A stretch of 64,000 nucleotides of DNA from Ficedula albicollis (Eukaryota; Chordata; Aves; Passeriformes; Muscicapidae), in contig NC_021681.1 in NCBI RefSeq assembly GCF_000247815.1, positions 10,294,567-10,358,566 of the forward strand, read 5' to 3'. Below, in pieces: positions 24,135-37,500 of the stretch. Position numbers and translations under genes: made by a program. Numbering within the stretch: the first letter of the stretch is position 1; every line of letters begins with the position of its first letter. The notes below the pieces were generated by a model that had not been told where the DNA came from, searched no databases, and was given only the letters and a program-made list of their open reading frames with translations.

Positions 24135-24510
24135 CAAGGCCCCCAGCCGTTTCCTGGATGAAAAGTTTCCCACAACCAGTTCTTGCAGCTTGGTGTTTCC
24201 TCTGGGATCCCCTTTCCAGCCCCTCTCCAAATGCAGCTCCAGGGTGTCTCTTAACCCAGCCCAGTACCATTATCTGGGTCTGAACCATCAGCAAGGCCCA
24301 CTGGCCACTGCCAGGTAACCAACTTCTCCCAGCTGTCTGAGGCCCCTTTCCAGCCATCCCCAGGTACAGCTCTAGGATTTCTTTTTCTCTTGACCCTGAA
24401 TCTAACTTCAAACTCCCAGTTACCTTGGTCTTTGACACAACTCCCAGCCATTGCATTAGTAAGTTTCTCACAGTCCAGTTTCTAGGAAACTCCTCCACTG
24501 CTTCATTTGA
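24135..24510. repeat. Degenerate tandem repeat, period about 150-158 bp, 2-3 copies
   Basis: Recurring blocks are CAAGGCCC at 24135 and 24293, CCCTTTCCAGCC followed by CAGCTC, and CCCAGCC then AGTTTC / CACA / CCAG at about 24141 and 24447. The copies are diverged. A minus-strand frame of 160 codons crosses it but matches nothing known. Confidence 0.5.
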
Positions 24511-25294
24511 AATCCCACTCCTTTTCTCAGAAAATGTATATATAAAGTATTGGCAAACTCTTTTAAGTTTAAATAAAATCTTGTTCTCTTTCCTCCTCAT
24601 CTTGTATCACTTCTGCAAAAGCAGGATGTTAATTTACAGAAAATATAGAAGTGAGAAGTTTAAAGAATTGCTGCACTTGGGAAAGGTTATGAATATTCCC
24701 AGTTTTCAAGCTGATTTGACAGGCTGTTGATAAGGAACTTTGTCCTTGTAAGATGGGGTAAGATCTGGGTGACTGACAGTGAGCAGGAGGCTGCTGCCCA
24801 GGCTGAGTCTTTTCTGTCATTCCCCTGCCTCAACATGCAGTTTTGTGAGACTTCAGCCATGTTCTCCACCACCAGTATACTGGATTTATGTAAATGCAAA
24901 TCAATAATTTCGATTTCTCACCAATCCTGAATAGATTTCCTATCAATCCTCCCGATTCTTTGATGTGTTTGTTTGTTTATGTTTCTGTTTCTGCCAGCCA
25001 GTGCAGGAATAATACCTTACCTGCAGAATTTCTGTGTCAGTTTGTTTTGTTTTATTTTATTTGTCACGGCTCAATATGAGGATCCTCAATTTGAGCATTG
25101 TCTACAATATCGCTTTGTTCTTCTTTCATTGCCTGCACCTCTCAGCACTTTGTGATTACACTTCCTATGAATTTGTTCCTTTAAATAAGACTCTTCAGCT
25201 AGGATCTCCCACTTCCCAGGCAATCTGAACAAAGGTCTGCTCTCCCTGTCCCGCCGGGTTGCAGCGGGCTCTGAGCTGTGGGTTCCCTTGCAGG

Positions 25295-25511
25295 ATGAGC
25301 GGGGCCGCGTTCCCGTCGCCCGCTGCCGAGATGGCAGAGATGAGCCGGCTGCAGTACGAGATGGAGTACACCGAGGGCATCAGCCAGCGCATGAGGGTCC
25401 CCGAGAAACTCAAGGTGGCTCCTCAGAACTCTGAGCTGGACAAGGGCGGCCAGGAAGGATTTCCAAATGCCAGTGTAACTATGCAGGTTCCAGAGCGGAT
25501 TGTAGTGGCAG
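25295..25511 (+). CDS. MFF: MFF coding exon 1 (from presumed start)
   Basis: The exon proper starts at 25294 after CTTGCAG. The ATG at 25295 opens MSGAAFPSPAAEMAEMSRLQ and leads to MQVPERIVVAG, then donor GTACGT. An internal Met (residue 13, AEMAEMSR) matches an alternative start used by short mammalian isoforms. An upstream coding exon supplying a longer N-terminus cannot be excluded. Confidence 0.88.
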
Positions 25512-28500
25512 GTACGTCTGTGTCGCAGCGCACGTGAAAACTTCAATTAGTTCCCCGGATTTTTGGATGGAAAAATATATATATTGAAGTGTCATTTTTA
25601 AAAGAAAAACCTGTAAAATGCTTTCTGGTGTTTAAACAGTTAAAGCTCTTTAACTTGGGAAGTATTTTAAAGTGAAACTGTTTCATGAATAGTTTTGGTC
25701 TAGCTTATAATGGAGATAGCTGATGAATTAATTATGAACAGAAGGTTTAATTGCTGATGTTTCATCTTACTGTGTTATTTTTGGAGAAAAAATACTGTTT
25801 ATTGATTTACACCTGATTTTTAGTAATTAACTGTAAGCTAAAGTAACTGTAGCAAATTTTGGGGGTGGACTTTGTCATGCAAAATGTGTTTGATTTTAAT
25901 CAGAATGCTAATTTTGTTAAGAACCTGTCTGTTATGAGTGGACTCTATCAATATCACTTTAGTATTTGTGGTTATGGGCTTTACAGTGACAGATCCAGAA
26001 ATGGTGAATGTCTAACAGTTTGCAAAATGTGTGACATGCATATATTTTATGCTTTGATGTCCCCAGTCAAAGATACCACTGATAGGACTGTGTCTTGAGT
26101 GCTCTCACCTGCGTTTATGCTTTGATGTCCCCAGTCAAAGATAGGACTGTGTCTTGAGTGCTCTCACCTGCATAACAGTTTGATGTGGTACAGGGTTACT
26201 CAGGATCGTTGTCCTCAGAGAAACTGCTCAAATAAATGCCAGTGTGGTCTTTATGAGCACTTTAACTGTAGTTTTTAACATACAAGACCTGTTAAAAAAG
26301 GTTGTACTTCATAATTTGGCATAGGTAGGAGAAGTTATTGTTGTGATGCCCTTTTGAACGTTAAGCACTGGCCTTCAGGCCTCAGAACAATTTACTTTCT
26401 ATTGACAACTGATGTTCTTGCAGGTAATAGTGAAGACATTCCATTTTCCAGACCAGCAGACCTTGACATTCTTCAGTCTACTCCATTCAAACCACTGGCA
26501 TTGAAAACTCCTCCCCGTGTTATTTCTCTTAGTGATCGACCGCTAGATTTTTTGGACCTAGAAAAACCTCCACAGCAGACACCTCAAAGTGAAGAGGCCA
26601 GTACTTATTTTGCTTTTTCCTTAGATGAGAAGCATTCTACTAAAGGAAGTGAAATGACCAGTGATTTCTCTGCTGTGGTGCAGATCAGCTTGGTGCTGAC
26701 ATATGCTGGGAAAATATAAAAATATTTTTATTAGCGCTATAGTAGTTCTGTTTAGACTTTGAAGTGGCAGATGGCCTGGGATTGCCATGCTCAGCAAGCT
26801 TACTCACTACTTACAAAAATAATGTCATAATTAGAACTAATCAAAATACTTGTAACAAAAAAATCCTTGTGATGAAGAGAAAGCTGCAAGGGTTTTTTTT
26901 TTTTATTTATAGAATATCACAGAAATGTAAGATTCTTGTAATATGTGTAGTTATACATTATAATGTGTGTGGCTAATTTCTGGACTTCATAGCCAGATGA
27001 TATAACACCATGCAGATTTAATGGGTTTTAACAAAACTCTGAAGAAACCAACTTATAAGAATGGTGTAACATTGGCATCCAGGTGAATAATGGCAACTGA
27101 CACTTTAAAAATGGAAAATTATTAATGAAATTGCATATTCTATAGACTTATAAAATGCAATAGAAATATATTTATTTCTGGTGATAGGAAGTAATCCTAG
27201 AATGAGTAAGGCTGGAAGGGACCACTGGACTTGGTCTAGTCCAGCCTCCCTCAGCAGGGTCATCCTAGAGCACGTTACTCAGGATTGTGTCCAGAGGGCT
27301 TTGAGTACCTCCAGAGAATATTCAGAATTCTGTTGGTTCATAACTTTGGCATCAGGTCACACAGATAGGTAACAACAGGATTGCAGTAAGTTTGGAGCTT
27401 GATTTTACACGTACCAGCGTCAGATCTGTCAACAGATGAAGGCCATGCAAAGGTGCTGTTGCACTGAGGGCAGACGTGGCCGAGGCAGCCCCGTGGCACG
27501 TACCAGCGTCAGATCTGTCATCAGATGAAGGCCATGCAAAGGTGCTGTTGCGCTGAGGGCAGACGTGGCCGAGGCAGCCCCGTGCCCGGTGCCGTGTCGG
27601 GGCTCTGTGGCTGTGATGTGTCTCTGCTCCGTGCCGCAGGTGCGCTCGGTGGGAAGGCTGAAGAGGGAGCGCTCCATGAGCGAGAACGCCCCGCGCCACA
27701 ACGGGCAGCTGGCCCGCAACGACTCCATGTGAGTGCGGCTCTGGGACGCTCCTGGGCTCCCTGCTTCCTCCTCATTGGCTTTGCCTACTAATGTTTTGTA
27801 TGTTGTGGCAGGAGCATCATTTTAACTATCGTAACACTGGCTTTTTTCTTCTTTTCTGTGGGTTTTGTTAGAGAGGTGACTTGCAGTGGATGGGTGGAAG
27901 AGTTTGGGGCTCACAGTCAATTTCACCAGTTACCAGGAATTGTTATTTCAGGAGATTTTTCAATTTCTGAGTTTGATATAATATTTTTTATCCCTGAATT
28001 TTCAGGAAATGGAGTTCTTTGTGCATCAAAATGTTCCCAATCCTCTCCCTGTTAATATTACAATGATTTTCTTTCATAGGAGAAGAAATACTTTTATTTC
28101 CTCATAAATATTAGAATAAGTAATTTTTCTGTGGTGTCCTGTGCTTCATGTATTGGAATCTGTGAGTATCTTAATCTTTTTCGACTAAAATAGCAAGGAG
28201 CATTTAGAATTGGAAACATCATCTATAGTTACCATCCCAGGTAGCAGTTCTTAGGATGCCTTCTGAAGACATACATGTCTGTAAATTTTTATTAGATATT
28301 ATAGTCTTGGATTAATCATGGCTTATTCTGAGTGACAGCATCTTACCACCTGGAAATAACTGGGTTTGCAATAGAACACGTAGGAATCTTTTATATCCGA
28401 GTTTTAATACAGCTGCCATAAGCCTTTCCTAAGGCAAGTATTCCTTTAGATTTAAGATTTGAGAGATGGGATTCATCTGTCCCAATATAGACTGTATAGC

Positions 28501-31500
28501 ACTATTGCTAAATCACCATCAAGCTAAATTTTCAGTAACTAGAGGGAAACAAGTCCATAACCTACTTAGGGTCTACCTATTTTTAGTCTAAAGTAGATCA
28601 AGTGAATTATGCCCTAGAAATGACTGTTTCTTCTATTTACATCAGGGGCACTAGGAAGTATTATGTGTACTACCTGTTAATTTGGCTAGGATGAAACATA
28701 CTCTGATGCACATTCCAGACATGTTATACTTCTCCTTCTCTTCCAGATATTCAGGGAAATATTGTTTCATATCTTCCCCTTCTTATTTGATCAGAATTCT
28801 GGTTCATACAGGTTTATGGATTGCACATGGCTAGGTTATCAGGTCTGCAGAGTCACACACATTTACTGAGTTGGCAAAACTTAGATTCCCATCTTTATGC
28901 TCCTGATCAGCTCAGTCTCTGGGTGTTCTATCAGTCCAAGTTCCCTGTGGTGTCACAGTACTGGATACTGTGGTATCCAGTAATGTCCCATTGGACTGGA
29001 CACACGATAAAGTCACTTCAGAATGGCTTTCTCCTGCTCATCTGGCAGTTTGGGCATAGTACATGCTGGAGTAACATGGTCTTCATGTGATGGGAGCTTT
29101 CTGTGCAAGTATTTCTCCCTTTGATGCTGCCAGCTCTGCTTTTCCAATCTTTGATGTATTGCACTTAAATAAAAATGCAGTGCATCACTTGTTTTTAAGA
29201 AGGAAAAAATTGATGGTAAAGAAGTTCTTGCAATTTCTTGAGATTGCTTTACACTCGATCCTTGTGTTAGTCTAGTCTTCCAAAAGTCATAGGCCATTCC
29301 AGCCATCTGAGAAAATAGTAAGATCAGCTCTGCCTTTAGTTGCTGTCAGATTTCTCACCCTTCTGGACTTTTTGAATCTGAAAACCCAAAATCTGTAAAA
29401 TTCACCAGTATGCTTTGCTGTCACTCAATAGTTATATATAGAATCCTGGGTTTACATGGTCTGAGTGTTATTTGCTGTCACAATATTTTAATCTACTATC
29501 AATCCTTCAGAGGCTTAGCAATACAATAAGCACCTGGAATCCAGAAAATATAAAAAGGCTGTGATCAAGTAACACGTAACTGGCAGCTGGCATGACTCAG
29601 TTTATTATTTACAAAAGCCAGGAAATTATGACACACCTGGAGATTAGTTTTCCTGACTTGATGCCCATGCTAGTGCTTGATAAGGTCTGTCAAATAAGTC
29701 ACAATTCCAGTGCCAAGCACCTTCTATTGTGTCTTTTTGACTGATCCAGGATCTCTTCTCTTGCAAGATAAAAAACAGCTAGATGATACTGAGCCTTCCG
29801 ATCTGTATTCTCTACTGCCTATGTGGAAGACATCCTTCTTCATTGCAGTATTCTGCACTTTGGACCTGCAGATAATGTATTTTAGTAGAACTTCATTTTT
29901 CTCTTGTCCTCCCAGGTGCTTGTTTTCTTATGACAGAAGTTATCCTGTGTCCAGTATTGGATCATGTGCTTTGAAATCACAGAGGTTCCTAGAAATAGCT
30001 TCTTTCTCTGTCATAATTGCTTCTTCTGATTCAATATGATCCAGAGAAAGAAATCACTTTGAACATGTTATGGCACTCTGATGCTGAGTCTGACATTTCT
30101 CCCTCATCCGGAGGGATGACACTTTTCAATTAGATAATGTGACTTTGTACCTGGCTAACTCTCAGGAGAATGTTCTAGGAATTCAGATTGTGAAAACAAC
30201 AGTCACAGTGGAACCTGTGTGGCTCCCAAAAATGCGAGAAGGCCAGGCCTTCTGTACTTGGTGAAAAGTAAACTCTTGGTTGTTGTTTCCTTACAGTTTA
30301 AGCTCTCAGGACATTTAGTGTAAACTGCAAAAAAAATTACTAGTTTCATGTAAATCTATTCTTTGAACTACAGAATATTTAATTGTGCAGCTGTTGCCTC
30401 ATATCACCTTGAAATTCCTTTACCATCTGGAAATACTAATTTCCCAGTTAAATACAAAAAATACAAGAAACTAGCTGCTCCTAAATTTCTTATATCTAGT
30501 GTTGTTGGCTGAAAAAATAGTTTACTTTAGCACTAACAAATGCTGTGGTGCTCTACCTTGACAAAAATCAGCTCTTTGTGCTTTGGTTTGGTTCACACCT
30601 TCAAACAGAAAAAGGAAGTCCACGTAGGCTGCTCATATGCTGTGATGAAGATTGAAGAGGCGCTTGGAGCACTGCCTTTGAAAGCAATTGTTTTCAAAAT
30701 ATGGCTAAACTTCTCAAGTTTTAGTCTAGGACACTGTTATCCTCCTTGGACAAAATATTCAGATGCACTGTGTGAAATTCCAGTGCTTGACTTGAAAAGT
30801 GACAAACATTCTGGAATAGATTGTGCAAGTGAGAGTTGGCTGGGCTCCCTATCACAGTGTTCTTGAGATGCACAAATAGTGGTTTCTCTTCCTTTGTCTT
30901 TCTCTTCTTGTCATCCAGTTGCATGCAGAGACAGTTCTGAGGGTTTTTTTGGCAGCTGGGCTTCTAAAGTCAGTAATTCTCTAATGCTCTTAGAAATCCT
31001 GGGACTAACAAGTACCTGCTGGTACAATAACTGTCTGTATTGCAGTAATGACAACTCTCTAAATTACAATCCCTCTATTTCTATGGATGCTTACTTAAGA
31101 GATTACAATTATTATTCAAGGTGGCACAGATCAGATACTGTCCCAAGAAATAAAATGCCACGGTTCCAGTCACCTCTTTCGACTAAGGATTGCACGTAAG
31201 CCTGAATGTTACCTGAATATATGAAAAGCAAGAGTGTGTTTAATTCTGTAGCTCTCTGCAGTACTAATATTCTGGCTAAGTACCTGTAGTTTAGAATATA
31301 AAATTTGAAACAGCTACACTGAATGTGCGGTTTCTAATTTTGCTCCAGAGTTTCTCAAACTTGGCCGAATTGTTTCCCTCTGTAAAGAGCATAGGGAAAA
31401 ACACCTGACAGCCAAAGAAAGGGACAATTACATTTCAGAATACATTTCAGAATAACTTTCATTTGTGTGATGCTTTGCTCTTTGGCTAGTTTTAAATAGC

Positions 31501-34500
31501 TGGAGAAACAAAGCTTTTTGTTGGTTATTGCCAGCCAATGCTGAATACAAGGATTCCATCTGTACTGGAAATCACCAAACCACCAAGTGTGCATGCAAAA
31601 GTGAGCAGCACTTAATTTTCTTTTTGCTCCAGCCTCTTCATAGAATAAAACATCTTTCTAGAGAGTTCAATTTCACAGTTTGAGAAATTCTGTTCTTCTT
31701 GCAAGTCATGGAGGAAAAGGTGATGATGTGCACGTCTGTCTATGTGCTTGAATTTAAAGTAATCTTAATTAGTTAAATCTGTTTACCTCTCATTTGATGC
31801 TACCAGAACTGCAAGTCAGAGAAATACCTGAAATAAAGCCTGTGTACACCACAAATGCCTTGAGAAGGTTTAGGGGAGATTACTGCTAAGCTAAAAACTA
31901 CATATAACAAAATGCTACAGTGCTTTTTCATAGTAATGTCTATCATTTCATCTTGTTTGTTTTGGTTCCAAGCTCTGGAATTGACTGGTGTCTGTAACCA
32001 GGGAGAAATAAAATAAGTAGAGCTGTATGTAAGAATTCTTTTCAGAGATGAGAAACAAATTATACCTACAGCTAAGACTATTCCACTAGGAATGGAGGAG
32101 GGAAGGAGGTTAGCCACAATGTCTAATAAGTGCTCATTCTACATATTAGAAAATTTCCTTATGACAGAGATTTATTTTTCTTATGTTATCTGGGCTGATT
32201 TGTGTATCAGGTAAATGCTTCATAATATTTCTTCTCCATGATCTCTGACATAGTCCAAAGGATTGCCAGATGTTTACAGGACAGCAATTTCAAATCTGAA
32301 AAAGGAACATAGAAGAAAAATTTTGCTTCTCTGTCTACCCTCTGTCATGGCCTTTGTGCCCTTCATAGAATTATTCTCATTTTTTAATTTTTCCTTATAT
32401 AATAACTTTGAATTTTATCACACATATAACTTAATTCTAGAGAATTCTGTACAGTTTTAGTTAAAGGGTTTTTTGTTTTGCTTTTTAATTTTTTAGAATC
32501 TTTTTAGTATATACAGAAATCATTGTATGCAAATATCATTTGTAGTACTTATAGTAATACCATTCTGGACAACAGGAATTCCACAATGTTTTCTACGTTG
32601 CAATATGTTTGAATACTATTTGCTACCTTTTTTTATAAGTTATCTTTCATCCTATTCTGTACATCTCTGAAGTGATGTACAGGAAAAATTAGTTGTAGTG
32701 TAAAACATACTGTGAGTTCAAGCATTAACTCTTCCTTCGTTTGCCTCAATCCAGCAAATCCACGAGGAGTAAAAATTCTGATAAATTCCTTTTAGTTGCA
32801 ATATTTTGAACTTGCCCTTGCTGCTTGATATTTTTCTGCTGAATATTGGCATTTCTAGTGCAATTCTGTAGTAAAATGTGTGGGTGTGTCCACTCCTATT
32901 GATGACAAAGTAGAAGTCATCATAAATGTAGAAGAAAGGTAGATTTTACAAGTGTGGGAGAACAGTAAAAGCTGTAAGCAAGCAACCAGATGTTTATTGA
33001 AATGCAGTCTATGGCAGCCTGAAGAGATACCTGCCCTTGAGGTAGGTACCAAACAATGACCAGTACTAGTCAAGCCCCAGCTGCTGCAGTCTGTGAATGT
33101 CCCTTGAAGCCCACGATGGCTGAGCTCTGCTGTGGGTGAGGTGACATTTGTGTAACATTCTTTGATTCAGTCTGTTCAATGCAACTTTGTCCCACTCGGT
33201 TTTGTGATCTTGCTGCCTGCCACGTGCAGAGCAGCTCTGCTCAAAGTAAGAGTAGCCACAGAATCCTGACCTACCTAGAGATTAGCCAAATATCAAACCA
33301 ACTTACAAGTACTCAGCATTAATGTTTTATTAAATCGACAAGGTCAAAAAGATTGACATTTTAAATCCAAAGCTGTTGTAGCAAAGCACAAGTGGCAAGG
33401 AAATGCATTAAATTATGAGTGCTAATCTAGGGATGAAAACTAACCCAAGATTTAAAGGGTACAGTGGCTTGCACTTGATTTGCATGTGTGTTGCTATTTA
33501 CAATTAAGTTAACACTAATTAATTCCTCTTAAAAAGCATTTCACCTCTAATACAATTTCCAGATTAAAAAAAAAAAAGTCTTGCTGTGTGCAGGAAAAGT
33601 GAATAGTCACTTTGAATGTAAGGAAACATAAGCAAATCATAGGCAGTTTGTCAAAACTATTTTCTCTCTGATAAACAAGTTTGGTATAATCCAAATGGCA
33701 TGTTTGAAGTCCAGTACTGCATATTTTAAATAATATTTTTCATCATCGTCAACAAGTTATATCATGTAATTTGTTGTCACTGGGATGTGAATTTTGTACT
33801 GTTTTTGGAATTCGTTGCAGTTTGCCTTTAAACTTGTTCATGTGCAAATCAAAATACTGTCTTGATCATAGCTTCCAAAAAATTTTGTTGAAAAGATTCT
33901 GTGTGAGATTCTCCATACTGAAAAAGGCTTGTGTTTTGAAAAGAGATGATGTGTAGGATTTTCTTAAAATGCCAGTGCTTGTAAAAACACTCCTTTCATT
34001 GATGTCAGTGGGGACTGGAACACTGACTTCAGCAGGTACAGATTTAGCTGTACAAGCACTTTCTAGGACTAACCTGTATAACAGAGCAAAACTGTGTCCT
34101 TATTACTACCTGTGTTTGTTTCTGATGAACATATGTGAATGCAGCTCATAATCCCCACACTACTCAAATTTGGGAATGTTACCTTACAGTGGTGGGAGAA
34201 GGGTAAACCAAAAGCAAGCAATAAGCATTTTGGAATGGTGTCTATCTGAAAAGCTTTTTTTTATTTAAAATCTGACTCTAGTATTTCTCTCTTCATTAAC
34301 TGTGCTTGTATGAACAGTGTGACCCCATCACTGCAACAGGCTCGTGTCTGTCCTCCCAATATGTTACCTGAAGATGGAATTAATCTTTACTCTGCTCGTG
34401 GCATTTTGTCGTTTATCCAGTCTTCCACTCGTAGGGCTTACCAGCAGGTCTTGGATGTGCTGGATGAAAACCGCAGGTGATTGGTTGTCACTGATTCTGC

Positions 34501-37500
34501 CAGCTTCTGCTGCTTTGTTTTTCTTTTCTCCTTTTTAGTGGAGTTTGGTTTCTGTTTACACAATGATGAGATGAAATTATTTGCTTTTGCTTTTCTTTGC
34601 TTTCACTATTCATAAGCAATTTAAATGTCCAAAATTCACATTTCAAAATGCTTCTGTTTCAAATATAGGTTTGTTTTGGTTTCCTTCCAAATAAAAATCT
34701 TAATAGGAAGGGTTAGCCTGTGGCTGCAAGGGGTTGTGCTGTTCTGAGATTATCAGTGTATTCTGCAATTAATACTCGACCCTGAGCCTGCAAATTTACA
34801 AGCCTTGTCTTCTGCTTTTCTGTTGGTGAGCAGTGGTGCAAATCAATAAGATTGGGTTGATCATGTCATAAAGTATTAAAAAATTGTGTAGAAACAGGGA
34901 AGAATATTAGAAGGCATTGTAGACTACTTTGATAATGTGTCAAGACTTGAAACTGTAATGGTTTATATTTATATATATGTTATACATACGTTATTATGGT
35001 TTATGGAATAATTCTCTCTGGTGGTCACATGACTGATGGTGGCCACCCTGTATGCTGAGAGCAAAAAAGGGCAGGGCACACTAATGAGTTGGTTGCTCCT
35101 CTGATTATTGCTGTCTCTGATTTTATGGATAACCTGACACTTGGAGAGTAATGAGCCAGAACAAGCCTCATGACAATCCCTGTATAGTTATTATTATTAT
35201 TATAGTTTCCATTCTCTTCAGTGGAATCTTGCTCACTTGGTGTATCCTTGGACTGTCTGAATTTGGGATTTGGCAGCATTCCAAAACTGGCATGTTTAAC
35301 ACTATAGAAACATTCCTAAAGATTAATAATGGCAATATTCTTTTACCAAAATCAGCTTCCATGTTAGTTGTATGCCAGCACAGAAGTTCAGGTAACAATT
35401 GCACAGCCTCCAGTGTAGGGCTGGCTCAGACCTCCGGGGCTTGCCAGGAGGTTGAATTAGTGGAAATAACTGGTAAGAGCAATGGGAGGAGCTGCTCATT
35501 TCTCCTGCATCCCTTCAGCGTGGCCTGTGCCTGCAAGTTCTTTGAAATTTCCCATCTGCCTCTGCTAATATCTTAGCAACACACTTGCTATGTGTAGTGT
35601 GAAGTTTGAATAATTTCCTTTCTAGTTGTTTTGGTAATGAAATGTGACTATCAAGCCAATCTTACTGTGAATGTCTGTGTTTGCAGTCACTTTCCAAACT
35701 GGCACCTCCTGTAGCTCACCATGTTTGCTGACCTGACAGTATATAAATGTCCATATTAACATTCCTGAATTGTAAAGAACTCCAGTCTTGCTGGTTTTTG
35801 TGTTCTTAAACTGGGGCTCAGAAAAACAAACAAAATTGGCTGCACAGAGTGCCTTGAAATACTGTGAGTTGGGTGCTGAACTAATGAATTATTTAATCCT
35901 GTGAAATGCAAGGCTGTAGCTGTTAAAATTTTGATGCCTATCTATCAACAGATGGGCATCAATGCTTTTTTGTTTCCTTATCAATATTAAAATTATATAA
36001 TGATAAATTTGTTTTGCCAAATTAAAGCTCCCAGATAAGAAGAAATTGTATTGTCTATGAATAGTAGCACTTATGGATCTTGTGCCAGGAGTCCTTGTTA
36101 AAATATAGATTGAAGCTGTAACCCTTTTCCCAGCCTGCAGTGCAGCTAACAGGTTTTATTCCTGGCTTCTCTTATGCATGTTCTTGCCCGTGTTCTCTTG
36201 GATTCTGGAAAACAAATCCATATACATACATACACTTTCAACTTAGCTCAATTATCAGAAAAAGTCTAGGATTCTGAATACTTCAAAAGCTGCATTATTC
36301 ATCCTGGTTTGAGTTAATTTTTGAGGTGTTCTTACTAAGCTTCTTAGAAGGAGTGGGAAACCTGTTTCTAGTCACCTATTAATAAATAGGTGCTAAAATA
36401 ATGAACTTTTCAATAAGGTGAAAGTGTATTCTTTGTGGCTGGGTGTTTAGACACCCACCATTACAGCTGGCGTGGGAATGTGAAATTTGGATGATCCACT
36501 TGCATGATTGCAAAATACTGTTCATTTTAAATTGCTCCAAACCTGCACTCTGTTCTTTTGCTCTATGTAATGTGCTTTCTTTCTCAAAGCCTTACCTATT
36601 TTAACATTTTATGCTTAATACTTGAAGAGATCTTTTAAAACTAACAAGATCTGGCTGTGTGTTACTCACTGGAAATATTTTTAACTTGTTTTATAGCTTG
36701 TCTTTTTTTTTTTTCCTCAAACATTTTCCAATCTACTAAAACTGCTAACGGTAGGTGCTGATGGTATTGCTGCAGATAATGAGTTATGCCTAGCTCAGCC
36801 AGCACTGCTCACATAAAGGGTTATTTAAATGAGCAACAATTTAATGATCACTGTTTACTCTTGCATTTCCTTCAGCTTGGACAAGGACAATAGGTCAGTT
36901 TTGGTTTCTAGTTCTAACTATTTTTCTGTTTCAATTTCTGTGGAATGACTGTAGTGTCCTAGCCCTAGTGTCCTTTAAAGACTGATCTTTTATGCTCTAG
37001 GCAGCAGAAGAAAATCTGAAAACAAACCAGCCAAACAAACAAGCCCCCAAAAAACTCCATGCATTTAAGGAGATTTTAGTGATGTCTTAAATGCAGGAAA
37101 AAGAGACAATTTCATATCTGTACAGACTTGTTTTGAAATCTGTACTTTATCTAAACTGTTCTTCATCTCTTGAGTCAGTAGATTTTAATTAGGAGGAAAT
37201 AATATGGCAATTTATAATTTCCTTTCTTTAGGATAGCCCTTTCTAAAAAGACACTGTCCTTAAATGCTAAACTTCACCCACATAATTATATCCTGACGTT
37301 TTATGACGTCATTTTTTATATTGAGAAAGTTAATGATATTTTTCATTGCAGAAATAAAATGAGAAGTGAATTAAGACCATCAAAGAGGGCTACACTTGAC
37401 TCTGGCCTGGGGTAATAATAGTTCAGAAGGAAATGAGACGGGTGAAGGAGGCTGGGTAGGGCAGCAGCTTTGCTGTACTGGAGTAACTGCTGGCAGCACT

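Noticed and set aside
24118..24600. Minus-strand frame of 160 codons
   Set aside because: It overlaps the degenerate ~150-bp repeat and has no recognisable domain, splice context or start context.
26597..26719. Open extension of MFF coding exon 2 to a stop at about 26717
   Set aside because: The amino acids after PQSEE match nothing in MFF; this is intron read-through. It would become real only if RNA shows intron retention.
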